Positions 23,391 to 32,492 of a stretch of DNA of 64,000 nucleotides are shown piece after piece. The notes beneath the pieces are model-generated. The model made no database searches, was not told the DNA's origin, and worked only from the letters and a program-made list of their open reading frames with translations. Numbering within the stretch: the stretch's first letter is position 1; the number at the start of each line of letters is the position of its first letter. The stretch lies in NCBI GenBank assembly GCA_041913905.1, contig JAYSEK010000002.1, forward strand, positions 124,001 through 188,000. The letters run 5' to 3'. Position numbers and translations under genes: made by a program. Origin of the DNA: Roseateles_B sp041913905 (lineage in GTDB: Bacteria; Pseudomonadota; Gammaproteobacteria; Burkholderiales; Burkholderiaceae_C).

Positions 23391-25127
23391 TCAGACGATG
23401 GCTTCCACCACCATCTGCACGCGCTGCTGGCCCTGGTACTCGTCCAGGCTCAGGCGGTAGGCCATGCGGGCCTGCTCGGGCACCGGGTCGGTGTGGCCGA
23501 ACCAGATGGCGTCGCGCAGCAGCCCGCCCTGGCGCACCCGCAGCTTGAGGTGGCGCTCGCCGACGATGCGCTGGGCCACGATCTGCACCTCGTCGCAGAA
23601 CAGCGGAGCCTCGAAGGCCTGCCCCCAAACCTGGGACTCCAGCTCCTGCACGGTCTGGGCATTGAAGGCCTCGGCCGGCAGCGGACCGTCGGTGCGCAGC
23701 GTGCGCTGCAGCGCCGCCTCATCCAGCCATTCGGCCGCGACCTGGGTCAGGGCTGCCCGGAAGGCTTCGACTCCGCCTTCGGCCAGCGTGCAGCCGGCCG
23801 CCATCGCGTGGCCGCCGAACTTCCTCAGCAGGTCCGGATGGCGCTTGGAGACCAGGTCCAGCGCGTCGCGCAGGTGGAATCCGGCGATGGAGCGGCCCGA
23901 ACCCTTGAGTTGCCCATCGGCGCCGCGCGCCAGCACGAAAGTGGGGCGGTGCGCGGCGTCCTTGATGCGCGAGGCCACGATGCCCACGACGCCTTCGTGG
24001 AAGTCCTCGTCGAAGATCACGAGGGCAGGCGGGGTCTGCTGCTCCAGCTGCGCCTGCAGGCGTGCGAGTTGGGCCTCTGCCTGCTCGCGCATGCCGGCTT
24101 CGATCTCGCGGCGTTCGCGGTTGATGGTGTCCAGCAGCCGGGCCAGCTCCAGCGCGCGGGCGGGGTCGTCGCAGAGCAGGCACTCGATGCCCACCGTCAT
24201 GTCGGACAGCCGCCCCGCGGCATTGATGCGCGGGCCCAGCGCAAAGCCCAGGTCGAAGGCGTTGGCCCGCGCGGCATCGCGGCCCGCGGCGGTGAAGAGC
24301 GCAGCCACGCCCGCTTGCATGCGGCCTGAGCGCATGCGGCGCAGGCCTTGCGCGACCAGGCGGCGGTTGTTGGCGTCAAGCTTGACCACGTCAGCCACGG
24401 TGCCCAGGGCGACCAGGTCCAGCAGCCCGTCCAGGCGCGGCTGTTCGCGGCCCTCGAAGGCGCCGCGCCGTCGCAGCTCGCTGCGCAGGGCGAGCAGCAC
24501 GTAAAAGGCCACGCCCACGCCGGCCAGGTTCTTGCTCTCGAAGCCGCAGCCGGGCTGGCTGGGATTGACCAGCGCGTCCGCCTCGGGCAGCTGCACCGCG
24601 CCGTCCACCAGGGCGGGCAGGTGGTGGTCGGTGACCAGCACTTTCAGGCCCAGGGCCTTGGCATGCGCCACGCCGGCCAGGCTGGCGATGCCGTTGTCCA
24701 CCGTCATCAGCAGCCGGGGCTGCAGGGGCTGGGCCAGTTCGACGATGGCGGGCGTCAGGCCGTAGCCGTGGATGGCGCGGTCGGGCACGACGTAATGCAG
24801 GGTGTCAGGTCTTGCCCCCAGCAGGGCGAGACCCCGCAGGGCCACGGCGCAGGCCGTGGCGCCGTCGCAGTCGTAGTCGGCGACCAGGCAGATGCGCTCG
24901 CCGTGCTGGATCGTGTCGGCCAGCAGGCGGGCGGCGTCGGCGATGCCCTTGAGGCCTTCGGGCGGCAGCAGCTTGTCCAGTCCGGCGTCCAGTTCATCGG
25001 GGCTGCGCACGCCGCGGGCGGCAAAGAGGCGGGCCAGCAGTGGGGAGAAGCCCGCCTGCTCCAGGGTCCAGGCGGCGCGCGGCGGGGCGTCGCGGGTCAA
25101 TAGCGTGGGGCGGGTGCGCGCGTTCAC
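23391..25127 (-). CDS. recJ: Single-stranded-DNA-specific exonuclease RecJ
   Basis: 578 residues. RecJ is a 5'-3' single-strand exonuclease in recombination and mismatch repair. The DHH-family metal motifs are present in order: VADYDCDGATACA, MTVDNGIAS, VTDHHLPALVDG, and GPRINAAGRLSD; the DHHA1 region includes FGGHAMAAGCTL. The GTG start at 25127 overlaps the stop of the RpfE-like gene as GTGA, so the two are translationally coupled. The longer reading from 25181 would extend inside the upstream gene and is disfavoured. Confidence 0.95.
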   Translation of the reverse strand: MNARTRPTLLTRDAPPRAAWTLEQAGFSPLLARLFAARGVRSPDELDAGLDKLLPPEGLKGIADAARLLADTIQHGERICLVADYDCDGATACAVALRGLALLGARPDTLHYVVPDRAIHGYGLTPAIVELAQPLQPRLLMTVDNGIASLAGVAHAKALGLKVLVTDHHLPALVDGAVQLPEADALVNPSQPGCGFESKNLAGVGVAFYVLLALRSELRRRGAFEGREQPRLDGLLDLVALGTVADVVKLDANNRRLVAQGLRRMRSGRMQAGVAALFTAAGRDAARANAFDLGFALGPRINAAGRLSDMTVGIECLLCDDPARALELARLLDTINRERREIEAGMREQAEAQLARLQAQLEQQTPPALVIFDEDFHEGVVGIVASRIKDAAHRPTFVLARGADGQLKGSGRSIAGFHLRDALDLVSKRHPDLLRKFGGHAMAAGCTLAEGGVEAFRAALTQVAAEWLDEAALQRTLRTDGPLPAEAFNAQTVQELESQVWGQAFEAPLFCDEVQIVAQRIVGERHLKLRVRQGGLLRDAIWFGHTDPVPEQARMAYRLSLDEYQGQQRVQMVVEAIV

Positions 25128-26050
25128 AGACTCTCCAGTAGATGAGATGCCAGCCCCTGGGCCGGCCGCAGTTGCTGCCACAGGCGCTGCGGCCAGCTGC
25201 GCTGCTGCGGGCGCAGCTGCAGGGCCTGGCGTTCACCGGCCAGACTCAGGGTGGCGCTGCCGGCCTTCAGGGCGGGCAGCAGGGGGCGGATGCGCAGTGC
25301 GTCCAGCTCACGCCAGCCCTCGGCCCAGGCGGCCCAGTCCCCGGTGATCCAGGGCTGGCGCAGGCGATCGTCGAGCTCCAGCGGCTCGGGCAAGGCCTGG
25401 GGCGCCAGGGCGCCGCAGCCCCAGATCCAGACGCTGTTGATGGGGCGCTGGCCGGCGGCTTCGCGTGCGGCATTGAGCGCATGGCCATGCAGGGTCATCT
25501 GCGCTTCCATCTGCAGGCGGCGCAGCAGGCGGGGCTCGGGCAGCCAGGCGTCCACATTGCGGTGGATCACGCGGTCCAGGCTGGCGGTTCGCAGGTTCGC
25601 GAGGCACTCGTGGGCGATGAACCACTGGCCCGGCGCCAGGTGCAGGCGAGTCCAGCCTTCCTCGCAGGGGAAGAGCGGCGCCAGGGCATCGAAGAAGGCC
25701 TGCGAGGCGGCGGCGTCCAGTGCCAGATCGGCGGGGTCCAGGGCCGTGACTTGGTCGCTGCCCACGTCGCAGTGCAGGGGCGTGAGCCGGGCCCAGGGCA
25801 GGTGGCCGGGCGCCTGACCCGCCTGAGCCAGGGCCCAGGCGGCCAGCGGGACGGGGCCCTGGGCGTCCAGGCCGGCGAGATCGGCCAGCAGGCGTTCGTG
25901 CGGCAGCTCCAGGCTGTATTCGTCGCCACCGGCCGGGTTGGACGCTGCCAGAAAACCCAGGGCGCTGTCCAGGGCGCTCAGGCGCAAGGTGGCCAGCGCA
26001 GCCTGGGCCTGCGGGTCCACGGCGCTGGCGTAGGGGATCACGAGATGCAT
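25124..26050 (-). CDS. RpfE-like regulatory protein
   Basis: 308 residues resembling the RpfE family, annotated variously as regulatory protein or phosphoglycerate mutase in Burkholderiales and encoded next to recJ in Xanthomonas and relatives. Visible blocks are MHLVIPYAS, the Trp- and Gly-rich PINSVWIWGCGALAP and a C-terminal basic segment. No catalytic motif was recognised. It overlaps recJ by four bases. The ATG at 26050 is preceded by GATAAT and 7 nt with no Shine-Dalgarno. Confidence 0.72.
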   Translation of the reverse strand: MHLVIPYASAVDPQAQAALATLRLSALDSALGFLAASNPAGGDEYSLELPHERLLADLAGLDAQGPVPLAAWALAQAGQAPGHLPWARLTPLHCDVGSDQVTALDPADLALDAAASQAFFDALAPLFPCEEGWTRLHLAPGQWFIAHECLANLRTASLDRVIHRNVDAWLPEPRLLRRLQMEAQMTLHGHALNAAREAAGQRPINSVWIWGCGALAPQALPEPLELDDRLRQPWITGDWAAWAEGWRELDALRIRPLLPALKAGSATLSLAGERQALQLRPQQRSWPQRLWQQLRPAQGLASHLLESL

Positions 26051-26057
26051 GGCGCGG

Positions 26058-26063
26058 ATTATC
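26058..26063 (-). promoter_or_regulatory. -10-like box (GATAAT) of a probable leaderless promoter
   Basis: GATAAT lies 7 nt before the RpfE-like ATG in an otherwise GC-rich stretch with no Shine-Dalgarno. An ATGACA lies further upstream at a long spacing. Confidence 0.45.
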
Positions 26064-26146
26064 CGGCGTTGCCCGGGCCCGGCCTGTCATGCGCCGGCCA
26101 TGGTCCGGACATCCGCCAGACATCGGCGACGAGCAAGCTGTGCGGC

Positions 26147-27076
26147 ATGCAGCACTCCACCCTTCTGGCGCGCGCCGCCACCCTGGTCCCGGCCGCCGCT
26201 GGCCCGGGTGCTGAAGAGCCCGCAGGCCCAGGCGAAGGCGTGCCGCGCCTGCGGGTGCGCACGGTCTGGATCTCGGACCTGCACCTGGGCACGCCGGGCT
26301 GCCAGGCCCACCATCTGCTGGACTTCCTGCGCGCGGTGGAGTGCGAGCAGCTCTTCCTGGTCGGTGACATCGTCGATGGCTGGCAGCTGCGCCGCAGCTG
26401 GTACTGGCCGCAGGCCCACAACGACGTGGTGCAGAAGCTGCTGCGCAAGGCTCGCAAGGGCTGCCGCGTGATCTTCATTCCCGGCAATCACGACGAGTTC
26501 GCCCGCAAGTACCTGCAGCACAGCTTCGGCGGCATCGAGGTGGCCGAGGACTGGATCCACGAGACGGCCGACGGCCGCAAGCTCTGGATCACGCATGGCG
26601 ACCTCTTCGACGGCGTGATCCAGTGCGCCAAGTGGCTCGCTCATGTGGGCGACTCGCTGTACGAGTTCACGCTCAAGCTCAACCGCCACCTCAATCGCCT
26701 GCGGGCCCGGCTGGGGCTGCCGTACTGGAGCTTGTCCAAGTACCTGAAGCTCAAGGTCAAGCGCGCGGTCAGCTATGTTTCGCAGTTCGAGGAAGCCGTG
26801 GCGCGCGAGGCGCGGCGCCGCGGCGTGCAGGGCGTGGTCTGCGGCCACATCCACCATGCGGAGCTGCGCGAGATCGACGGCGTGCTCTATGCCAACGACG
26901 GCGACTGGGTGGAGAGCCTGACCGCGCTGATCGAGCATGCGGACGGTCGCCTGGAGATTCTGGACTGGATGGCGTTCAGCCAGGACGGCGGCGCCCTGTC
27001 CGCAAAACGCACAACGGAGCTGGCGCAGGTGGCGTACGCCGATCGGCGTCATGTACCTGTCACGGTGCCTTCATAA
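26147..27076 (+). CDS. UDP-2,3-diacylglucosamine diphosphatase-like metallophosphoesterase
   Basis: 309 residues of the calcineurin-type phosphoesterase fold with all metal motifs: SDLHLGTPGC, VGDIVDGWQL, PGNHDEFAR, THGDLFDG and GHIHHAELRE. It is longer than classical LpxH (about 240 residues) and belongs to the LpxH-like group common in this order, which may act on UDP-diacylglucosamine for lipid A or on another phosphoester. A Pro/Ala/Gly-rich N-terminal stretch precedes the domain. It lies 9 bp before ppk1 on the same strand. Confidence 0.85.
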   Translation: MQHSTLLARAATLVPAAAGPGAEEPAGPGEGVPRLRVRTVWISDLHLGTPGCQAHHLLDFLRAVECEQLFLVGDIVDGWQLRRSWYWPQAHNDVVQKLLRKARKGCRVIFIPGNHDEFARKYLQHSFGGIEVAEDWIHETADGRKLWITHGDLFDGVIQCAKWLAHVGDSLYEFTLKLNRHLNRLRARLGLPYWSLSKYLKLKVKRAVSYVSQFEEAVAREARRRGVQGVVCGHIHHAELREIDGVLYANDGDWVESLTALIEHADGRLEILDWMAFSQDGGALSAKRTTELAQVAYADRRHVPVTVPS

Positions 27077-27085
27077 AGTGGGGGC

Positions 27086-29155
27086 ATGACCCTGATGCCT
27101 CCTGCCCTGCTCAATCGCGAACAAGCCATCCTGGAATTCAATGCCCGCGTGCTGGCCCAGGCGCAGCGGGCGGACGTGCCCTTGCTGGAGCGCCTGCGCT
27201 ACGTGTGCATCGTGTCCTCCAACCTGGACGAGTTCTTCGAGGTGCGCTTTGCCGACATGCTGGACGCCGCCCGCGAGCCGGGCAGCCTGGTCAGCGATCG
27301 GGACATCGAACGCGTGGCGCGCGAGGCGCATGACCTGATCGACCGCCAATACGGCGTCTTCAACGAGCAGCTCATCCCCATGCTGCGCGAGCAGGGCATC
27401 GTCATCCACAACCATGCCGAGCGTGACGAAGCCCAGCGGCATTGGGTGTCGCGCTTCTTCGAGCGCGAGGTCAAGCCCTTGCTGGTGCCGGTGGGCCTGG
27501 ACCCGGCGCACCCCTTTCCGCAGGTGGCCAACAAGTCCCTGCACTTCGTGGTGCGGCTGTCAGGCAAGGATGCCTTCGGCCGCGACAACCGCATTGCCAT
27601 CGTCAAGGTGCCGCGGGTGCTGCCGCGCGTGATCAAGCTGCCGGCCGGCGTCAGCGGCGGCCGGCAGGTCTTCGTGCTGCTGACCAGCGTGATCCGCGCC
27701 CACCTGGAAGAGCTGTTCCCGGGGCGGCAGGTCGAGTCCTTCTCGCAGTTCCGCGTCACGCGGGACTCGGACCTGGAGGTGGATGAGGAGGAGGTGGCCA
27801 ACCTGCGCCATGCGCTGCGCTCGGGCCTGACCACGCGCCATTTCGGCCGCGCCGTGCGCCTGGAGGTGGTCAACACCTGCCCGGAAGAGCTGTCGCGCTT
27901 TCTGCTGGAGCAGTTCCAGCTGCCGCCCGCGGCTCTGTACCGCGTCAACGGGCCGGTGAACCTGGTGCGGCTCAATGAGCTGATCGACCTGACCGACGCG
28001 CCCGAACTGCGCTTCACGCCCTACGAGCCCGCCTGGCCGCAGGGCCGCCTGCCGCGCCAGAAGAGCTGCTTCGACAAGCTGCGCAAGGGCGACGTGCTGC
28101 TGCACCATCCCTTCGAGAGCTTCGAGCCCGTGGTGCAGTTCCTGCGCGAGGCGGTCGAGGATCCGGACGTGCTGGCCATCAAGCAGACCATCTACCGCAC
28201 CGGCAGCCAGTCCGTGCTGATGGACCTGCTGATCGAGGCGGCCCGCCGCGGCAAGGAGGTGATGGCCGTCGTCGAGCTCAAGGCGCGCTTCGACGAGGAG
28301 GCCAACATCAACTGGGCGGAGCGCCTGGAGGCCGTGGGCGCCCAGGTGGTCTACGGCATCGTGGGGCTCAAGACGCACGCCAAGATGCTGCTGGTGACGC
28401 GCCGCGAGGGCAAGCCCGGCAAGCCGGACGGCAAGCATGTGCTGCGCCGCTATGCGCATCTCTCCACCGGCAACTACAACCCCCGCACGGCGCGGCTCTA
28501 TACCGATATCGGCTGCCTGACGGCCGATCCCGAGCTGACGGCGGACATCGACAGCGTCTTCCGGCAGCTGGCCTCGCTGGGCAAGGCCCGCCCGGCCCGG
28601 CGCCTGCTGCTGGCGCCGTTCCACATGCATGAACGCATGGTGGAGTACCTGGCGCGGGTGGAGCAGTCGGCCCGCGAGGGCAAGACGGCGCGCGTGGTGC
28701 TCAAGGTCAATGCGCTGACCGACGCCGGCCTGATCCAGGCCCTGCTGCGCTGCGGCCAGGCCGGGGCGGACGTCGACCTCATCGTGCGCGGCGCCTGCAT
28801 GCTGCCGCCGCAAATGCCGGGCATCTCGGACCGCATCCGCGTGCGCTCGGTGGTCGGGCGCTTCCTGGAGCATTCGCGGGTCAGCTACTTCCGCTGGGGC
28901 GAGGGCGAGGAGGACGAAGCCCTCTACCTCTCCAGCGCCGACTGGATGAGCCGCAACATGTTCCGCCGCATCGAGGTGGCCTGGCCGGTGCTGGACGCGA
29001 AGCTGCGCCAGCGCGTCATCGATGAGACCCTGCAGCCCTATCTGCACGACAGCCTGGACGCCTGGGAGCAGCTGCCGGATGGGCACTACCGTCGCGTCGA
29101 AGGACCGGGTGTGAGCGCCCAGCAGGCCTTGATGCGCCGCTACGCCATCGACTGA
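27086..29155 (+). CDS. ppk1: Polyphosphate kinase 1
   Basis: 689 residues, a normal length. PPK1 reversibly polymerises the gamma-phosphate of ATP into polyphosphate. The N-terminal helical domain (NREQAILEFNARVL), the phosphate-binding region (SSNLDEFFEVRF) and the autophosphorylated His in RRYAHLSTGNYNPRTARLYT (H458) are present, with a second catalytic His in GLKTHAKMLLV. It is followed 75 bp later by ppx on the opposite strand, so this exopolyphosphatase is convergent rather than in a ppk–ppx operon. Confidence 0.96.
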   Translation: MTLMPPALLNREQAILEFNARVLAQAQRADVPLLERLRYVCIVSSNLDEFFEVRFADMLDAAREPGSLVSDRDIERVAREAHDLIDRQYGVFNEQLIPMLREQGIVIHNHAERDEAQRHWVSRFFEREVKPLLVPVGLDPAHPFPQVANKSLHFVVRLSGKDAFGRDNRIAIVKVPRVLPRVIKLPAGVSGGRQVFVLLTSVIRAHLEELFPGRQVESFSQFRVTRDSDLEVDEEEVANLRHALRSGLTTRHFGRAVRLEVVNTCPEELSRFLLEQFQLPPAALYRVNGPVNLVRLNELIDLTDAPELRFTPYEPAWPQGRLPRQKSCFDKLRKGDVLLHHPFESFEPVVQFLREAVEDPDVLAIKQTIYRTGSQSVLMDLLIEAARRGKEVMAVVELKARFDEEANINWAERLEAVGAQVVYGIVGLKTHAKMLLVTRREGKPGKPDGKHVLRRYAHLSTGNYNPRTARLYTDIGCLTADPELTADIDSVFRQLASLGKARPARRLLLAPFHMHERMVEYLARVEQSAREGKTARVVLKVNALTDAGLIQALLRCGQAGADVDLIVRGACMLPPQMPGISDRIRVRSVVGRFLEHSRVSYFRWGEGEEDEALYLSSADWMSRNMFRRIEVAWPVLDAKLRQRVIDETLQPYLHDSLDAWEQLPDGHYRRVEGPGVSAQQALMRRYAID

Positions 29156-29206
29156 GGACGCCGGTCGGTCGCGGCAGGCCGCATGGGATCAGGCTTGCAG
29201 CGTCAT

Positions 29207-29248
29207 GTCTGCAGGTTCACGTCTGCAGGTTCACGTCTGCAGGCTCAG
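29207..29248. repeat. 14-bp tandem repeat x3 across the ppx stop codon
   Basis: GTCTGCAGGTTCAC at 29207 and 29221, then GTCTGCAGGCTCAG at 29235. The ppx TGA (29233–29231) lies inside the array, so the gene's last codons have been copied downstream of its stop. It looks like slippage and does not change the protein. Confidence 0.8.
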
Positions 29249-30769
29249 GTGGAGGCGGCCCAGCTTGCGCCAGGCCTCCAGTTCCTCATTGAGCAGGTAG
29301 AGGGCGCGCGGGTGCGCCTCGGCCCAGCCCGGGGCCATGTGGACCGTCACGCGGTCTCCTTCGCGCTGCAGGCGCATGCAGCCCGGGGCGACGGGCTGGC
29401 GTGCATGGCACTTGATCAGCGCCAGGCGCAGCGCTAGCAGCTGCCACAGCAGGCTTTCATCCTGCAGCTCCTGCTCCAGCTTGCGCAGGCCGCCGCGCTG
29501 GCCCAGGGCCAGGTCGCCCAGGCGGCGCAGCTGGTTCTGCGAGAAGCCGGGTGCGTCCACATGGGCCAGCAGGTAGGCGCTGTGCCGGTGGTGGTCGTGG
29601 TGCGAGACCATCATGCCGATCTCATGCAGCCTGGCCGCCCAGCCCAGCTCGCGCTGGCGCTCGCGGTCGGCCTTGGGCTGGAGCTGCTGGTAGAGCTGGA
29701 GGGTCAGGTCTTGCACGCGCTGGGCCTGTTCGGTGTCTACGCCGAAGCGCAGCTGCAATGCGGCGACGGACTGGTCGCGCATGTCCCGGGCGCGGCTGGG
29801 CTCGCCGTGGCTGGCCTGCAGGCGTTCGGCCAGGTCGAAGACCACGCCCTGGCGCAGCGCGCCCTTGGCCGGCTGCAGGCGCTCGATCTGGAACTGGCTC
29901 AGCAGGGTGTAGAGAATGCACAGGCCGCCCCCGACCACGGCGCGGCGATCGTCCTTGAGGCCGGGCAGGTCCAGCGCATTCATGTGGCCGGCTGCCAGGC
30001 AGCGTTCGATGCACCAGCGCAGCGCTTCGGGCGTGATGCTGCCGTCGGTCACGCCGCTGGCGGCCAGCAGCTGCGAGACCGCGCCCACCGTGCCCGACGA
30101 GCCCAGTGCTTCCTGCCAGACGGGCTGCGAACGCTCGCGGGCGAAGAGGTTCAGCGCCTCCTCCAGCTCGGCGCCTGCGGCCACCTGGGCGGCGCGAAAG
30201 GCCTCGGGCGTGAAGCGCCCCTCGGGGAAGTAGCGCAGCGACAGGCTGACGCTGCCGATCTGGAAGGACTCGGCCTTCAGCGGCTTGCGGCCCAGGCCCA
30301 GGATCATTTCGGTGGAGCGGCCGCCGATGTCGATCACCAGCCGCGGGCGGTCCGAGGGCTGCAGCCGCGCCACGCCGGCAAAGATGAGCCGGGCTTCTTC
30401 GCGGCCCGAGATGACTTCGATGCCATGCCCCAGGGTCTTCTGCGCCAGCTCCAGGAAGGCGTTGCGATTGCGCGCCTCGCGCAGGGTCTGCGTGGCCACA
30501 GCCCGGACGCGGGTGCCGGGGAACTCCCGCAGGTGTTCGGCGAAGCCGGTCAGGCAGTCGAGGCCGCGCTGCATGGCCTCGTCGGTGAGCATGCAGTCGC
30601 CGTCCAGGCCGGCCCCCAGGCGGACCGTCTTCTTGAGGTAGAGCCGGCGCTTGTACTGGCCGCGGTGCAACTGGGCGATCTCCAGGCGGAAGCTGTTGGA
30701 GCCCATGTCGATGGCGGCCAGGGCATCGCCGGCCACGGCGGGCGAGGAATCGGAGCGGAGCGCGTTCAT
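29231..30769 (-). CDS. ppx: Exopolyphosphatase / Ppx–GppA phosphatase
   Basis: 512 residues. The N-terminal ASKHA phosphate-binding motif is AAIDMGSNSFRLEI, followed by RAVATQTLREARNRN, the catalytic ISGREEARLIF and VIDIGGRSTE. The C-terminal half has an HD-like region (LGWAARLHEIGMMVSHHDHH), typical of full-length Ppx. It releases terminal phosphate from polyphosphate and possibly converts pppGpp. The start at 30769 is preceded by GACAAT and 8 nt with no Shine-Dalgarno; a reading from 31012 would add low-complexity sequence. Confidence 0.93.
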   Translation of the reverse strand: MNALRSDSSPAVAGDALAAIDMGSNSFRLEIAQLHRGQYKRRLYLKKTVRLGAGLDGDCMLTDEAMQRGLDCLTGFAEHLREFPGTRVRAVATQTLREARNRNAFLELAQKTLGHGIEVISGREEARLIFAGVARLQPSDRPRLVIDIGGRSTEMILGLGRKPLKAESFQIGSVSLSLRYFPEGRFTPEAFRAAQVAAGAELEEALNLFARERSQPVWQEALGSSGTVGAVSQLLAASGVTDGSITPEALRWCIERCLAAGHMNALDLPGLKDDRRAVVGGGLCILYTLLSQFQIERLQPAKGALRQGVVFDLAERLQASHGEPSRARDMRDQSVAALQLRFGVDTEQAQRVQDLTLQLYQQLQPKADRERQRELGWAARLHEIGMMVSHHDHHRHSAYLLAHVDAPGFSQNQLRRLGDLALGQRGGLRKLEQELQDESLLWQLLALRLALIKCHARQPVAPGCMRLQREGDRVTVHMAPGWAEAHPRALYLLNEELEAWRKLGRLHLSLQT

Positions 30770-30927
30770 GGCGCCGCATTGTCGGGGCGGATGCCCTGTG
30801 TCTTTGTGTAAGCCTGTGGCATTTGTGGCGGTCTGCGCGATCGGCGGCATGCCCGGCCTGGCAAGCCGTGACCGATGCGACCCCTCCACCGTGCGCCCAC
30901 ATCCTGCAGGGCCTTGACCAGGTCTGA

Positions 30928-30983
30928 GACAATCCGCCCATGTGCAAACCCTGAAGGCGCGCCACCCCGGTGCGCCTTTTGTT
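30928..30983 (+). promoter_or_regulatory. Leader with a 4-codon ORF and terminator-like hairpin before the ZIP gene
   Basis: A -10-like GACAAT (30928–30933) lies 6 nt before ATG 30940, which opens the mini-ORF Met-Cys-Lys-Pro-stop (30940–30954). The stop abuts a hairpin AAGGCGC...GCGCCTT (30954–30978) followed by TTGTTG. The arrangement looks like a transcription attenuator about 45 bp upstream of the ZIP start. Whether the mini-ORF is translated is not shown. Confidence 0.4.
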
Positions 30984-31021
30984 GTCGTGCGCCGGAGATC
31001 GCGGCGCGCCACGCCTCACGC

Positions 31022-31792
31022 ATGACCCTGACCTACATCCTGCTCGCGACCTTTGTGGGCGGCCTGCTCTCCGTGCTGATCGCCGCCAGCCTGACGGTGG
31101 CCCTGCTGGGCCGCCTGGTGCGGCACCTGGTCAGCCTGTCCACCGGCGTGCTGCTGGCCACGGCCTTGCTGCATGTGCTGCCCGAGGCCTTCGAGCGCCA
31201 GGCCAGCCCGCATGCGCTTTTCATGACGCTGCTGGGCGGGCTGATGTTCTTCTTCCTGCTGGAGAAGGCCGAGCTCTATCGCCACACCCACCACCACGAG
31301 GGCGACGGCCATCACCACCATCACCATTTCGATGCGGAGCAGGCGGGGCGGGGCGGCCTGTCCGTGCTGGTGGGCGACAGCATCCACAACTTCTGCGACG
31401 GCCTGATCATCGCCGCGGCCTTCCTGGCCGACCAGCACCTGGGCTGGGTCACGGCGGCGGCCATCATCGCCCATGAGATCCCGCAGGAGGTGGGCGACTA
31501 CATCGTGCTGCTCAACGCCGGCTTCAGCCGCGGCAAGGCCTTGCTGTTCAACGCCCTGTCCGGCCTGGCTGCGGTGGCTGGCGGATTGCTGGGCTATTTC
31601 ATCGTCGGGCCTTGGGAATCGCTGTTCCCCTACCTGCTGGTGCTGGCGTCCAGCAGCTTCATCTACGTCGCGGTGGCGGACCTCATCCCCCAGCTGCAGC
31701 GCCGCCTGCCCTGGCGCGAAACGGCCGCCCAGCTCTTCTGGCTGGCCGCGGGCATGGGCTTCATCGTGCTGGTGCTGGGCGGTCGCCACTGA
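31022..31792 (+). CDS. ZIP-family divalent metal transporter
   Basis: 256 residues, eight hydrophobic segments. The ZIP metal path is seen in GDSIHNFCDGLIIAAAF (helix IV) and IIAHEIPQEVGDY (helix V). Between helices III and IV is a His-rich cytoplasmic loop (THHHEGDGHHHHHHFDAE) that binds or senses metal. Zinc, iron or manganese uptake is likely. The start at 31022 is the ATG before the first helix. The short hairpin leader upstream may control expression. Confidence 0.9.
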   Translation: MTLTYILLATFVGGLLSVLIAASLTVALLGRLVRHLVSLSTGVLLATALLHVLPEAFERQASPHALFMTLLGGLMFFFLLEKAELYRHTHHHEGDGHHHHHHFDAEQAGRGGLSVLVGDSIHNFCDGLIIAAAFLADQHLGWVTAAAIIAHEIPQEVGDYIVLLNAGFSRGKALLFNALSGLAAVAGGLLGYFIVGPWESLFPYLLVLASSSFIYVAVADLIPQLQRRLPWRETAAQLFWLAAGMGFIVLVLGGRH

Positions 31793-31822
31793 CCGCCAAG
31801 GGGCGTGAATGGGCCATGAAGA

Positions 31823-31843
31823 AGCCCGCCTCCGGGGCGGGCT
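31823..31843. terminator. Bidirectional terminator-like hairpin between ZIP and usp genes
   Basis: AGCCCGCC pairs with GGCGGGCT around TCCGG. It lies between convergent genes with little T-run on either side. Confidence 0.65.
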
Positions 31844-31865
31844 GTTCAGGGCCGGTCGCGCGGGT

Positions 31866-32300
31866 TTAACGCACGACGAGCACCGGGATGGTCGAGTGCG
31901 TCAGCACCTTCTGGGTTTCGCTGCCCAGCAGCAGGGCCTGGACCCCGCGGCGGCCATGCGAGGCCATCACCACTAGGTCGGCATCCACGCGCTTGGCGTG
32001 CTCGATGATGGCTTCCCAGGGGTGCAGTGCCTCGACGCTGTGTGCCTCGGCGGGCACGCCTGCCTTCTCGGCCGCGGCCAGCACGGTCCTCAGCCGGGAC
32101 TGGGCGATGCGTTCCTGGGCGTCGTAGAACTCCTGCGGCGGCGTCGGCTGCATCTCGGACACCGCGCTGTAGGGGAAGGGCTCCTTGATGCTCACCGCGA
32201 AGATCTGCGAACCCAGCGCCTTGGCCAGGGCCAGGGCCTGGTCCAGGGCCTTGGCGGTGATGTCGGAACCATCGGTCGGAACAATGATGCGCTTGTACAT
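31866..32300 (-). CDS. Universal stress protein (UspA family)
   Basis: 144 residues, one Usp domain. The N-terminal strand and Asp (KRIIVPTDGSDITAKAL) and the C-terminal nucleotide-binding motif (ASHGRRGVQALLLGSETQKV, of the G-x2-G-x9-G-S/T type) suggest an ATP-binding member. It starts at ATG 32300 after a perfect AGGAGG, in contrast to the many genes here that lack a Shine-Dalgarno, implying strong expression. Monocistronic. Confidence 0.93.
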   Translation of the reverse strand: MYKRIIVPTDGSDITAKALDQALALAKALGSQIFAVSIKEPFPYSAVSEMQPTPPQEFYDAQERIAQSRLRTVLAAAEKAGVPAEAHSVEALHPWEAIIEHAKRVDADLVVMASHGRRGVQALLLGSETQKVLTHSTIPVLVVR

Positions 32301-32492
32301 GCGAGCCTCCTTTGAGCTGATCCAGAGAGCCTTGGGTGAAGACCTTGCCGGCCCCCGCCAGCGCCGCTTTGGGCCGCTGCCGGAGTCCGATCCTGATGCA
32401 CAGTGTTGCTGCTCAGTAGGCCGCCGCCCTTGCGTCATGTCAAGACTCCCGCCTGCATGGCCGAGGCGGCGTCAGGGGCTCGGGGCCGGGTC

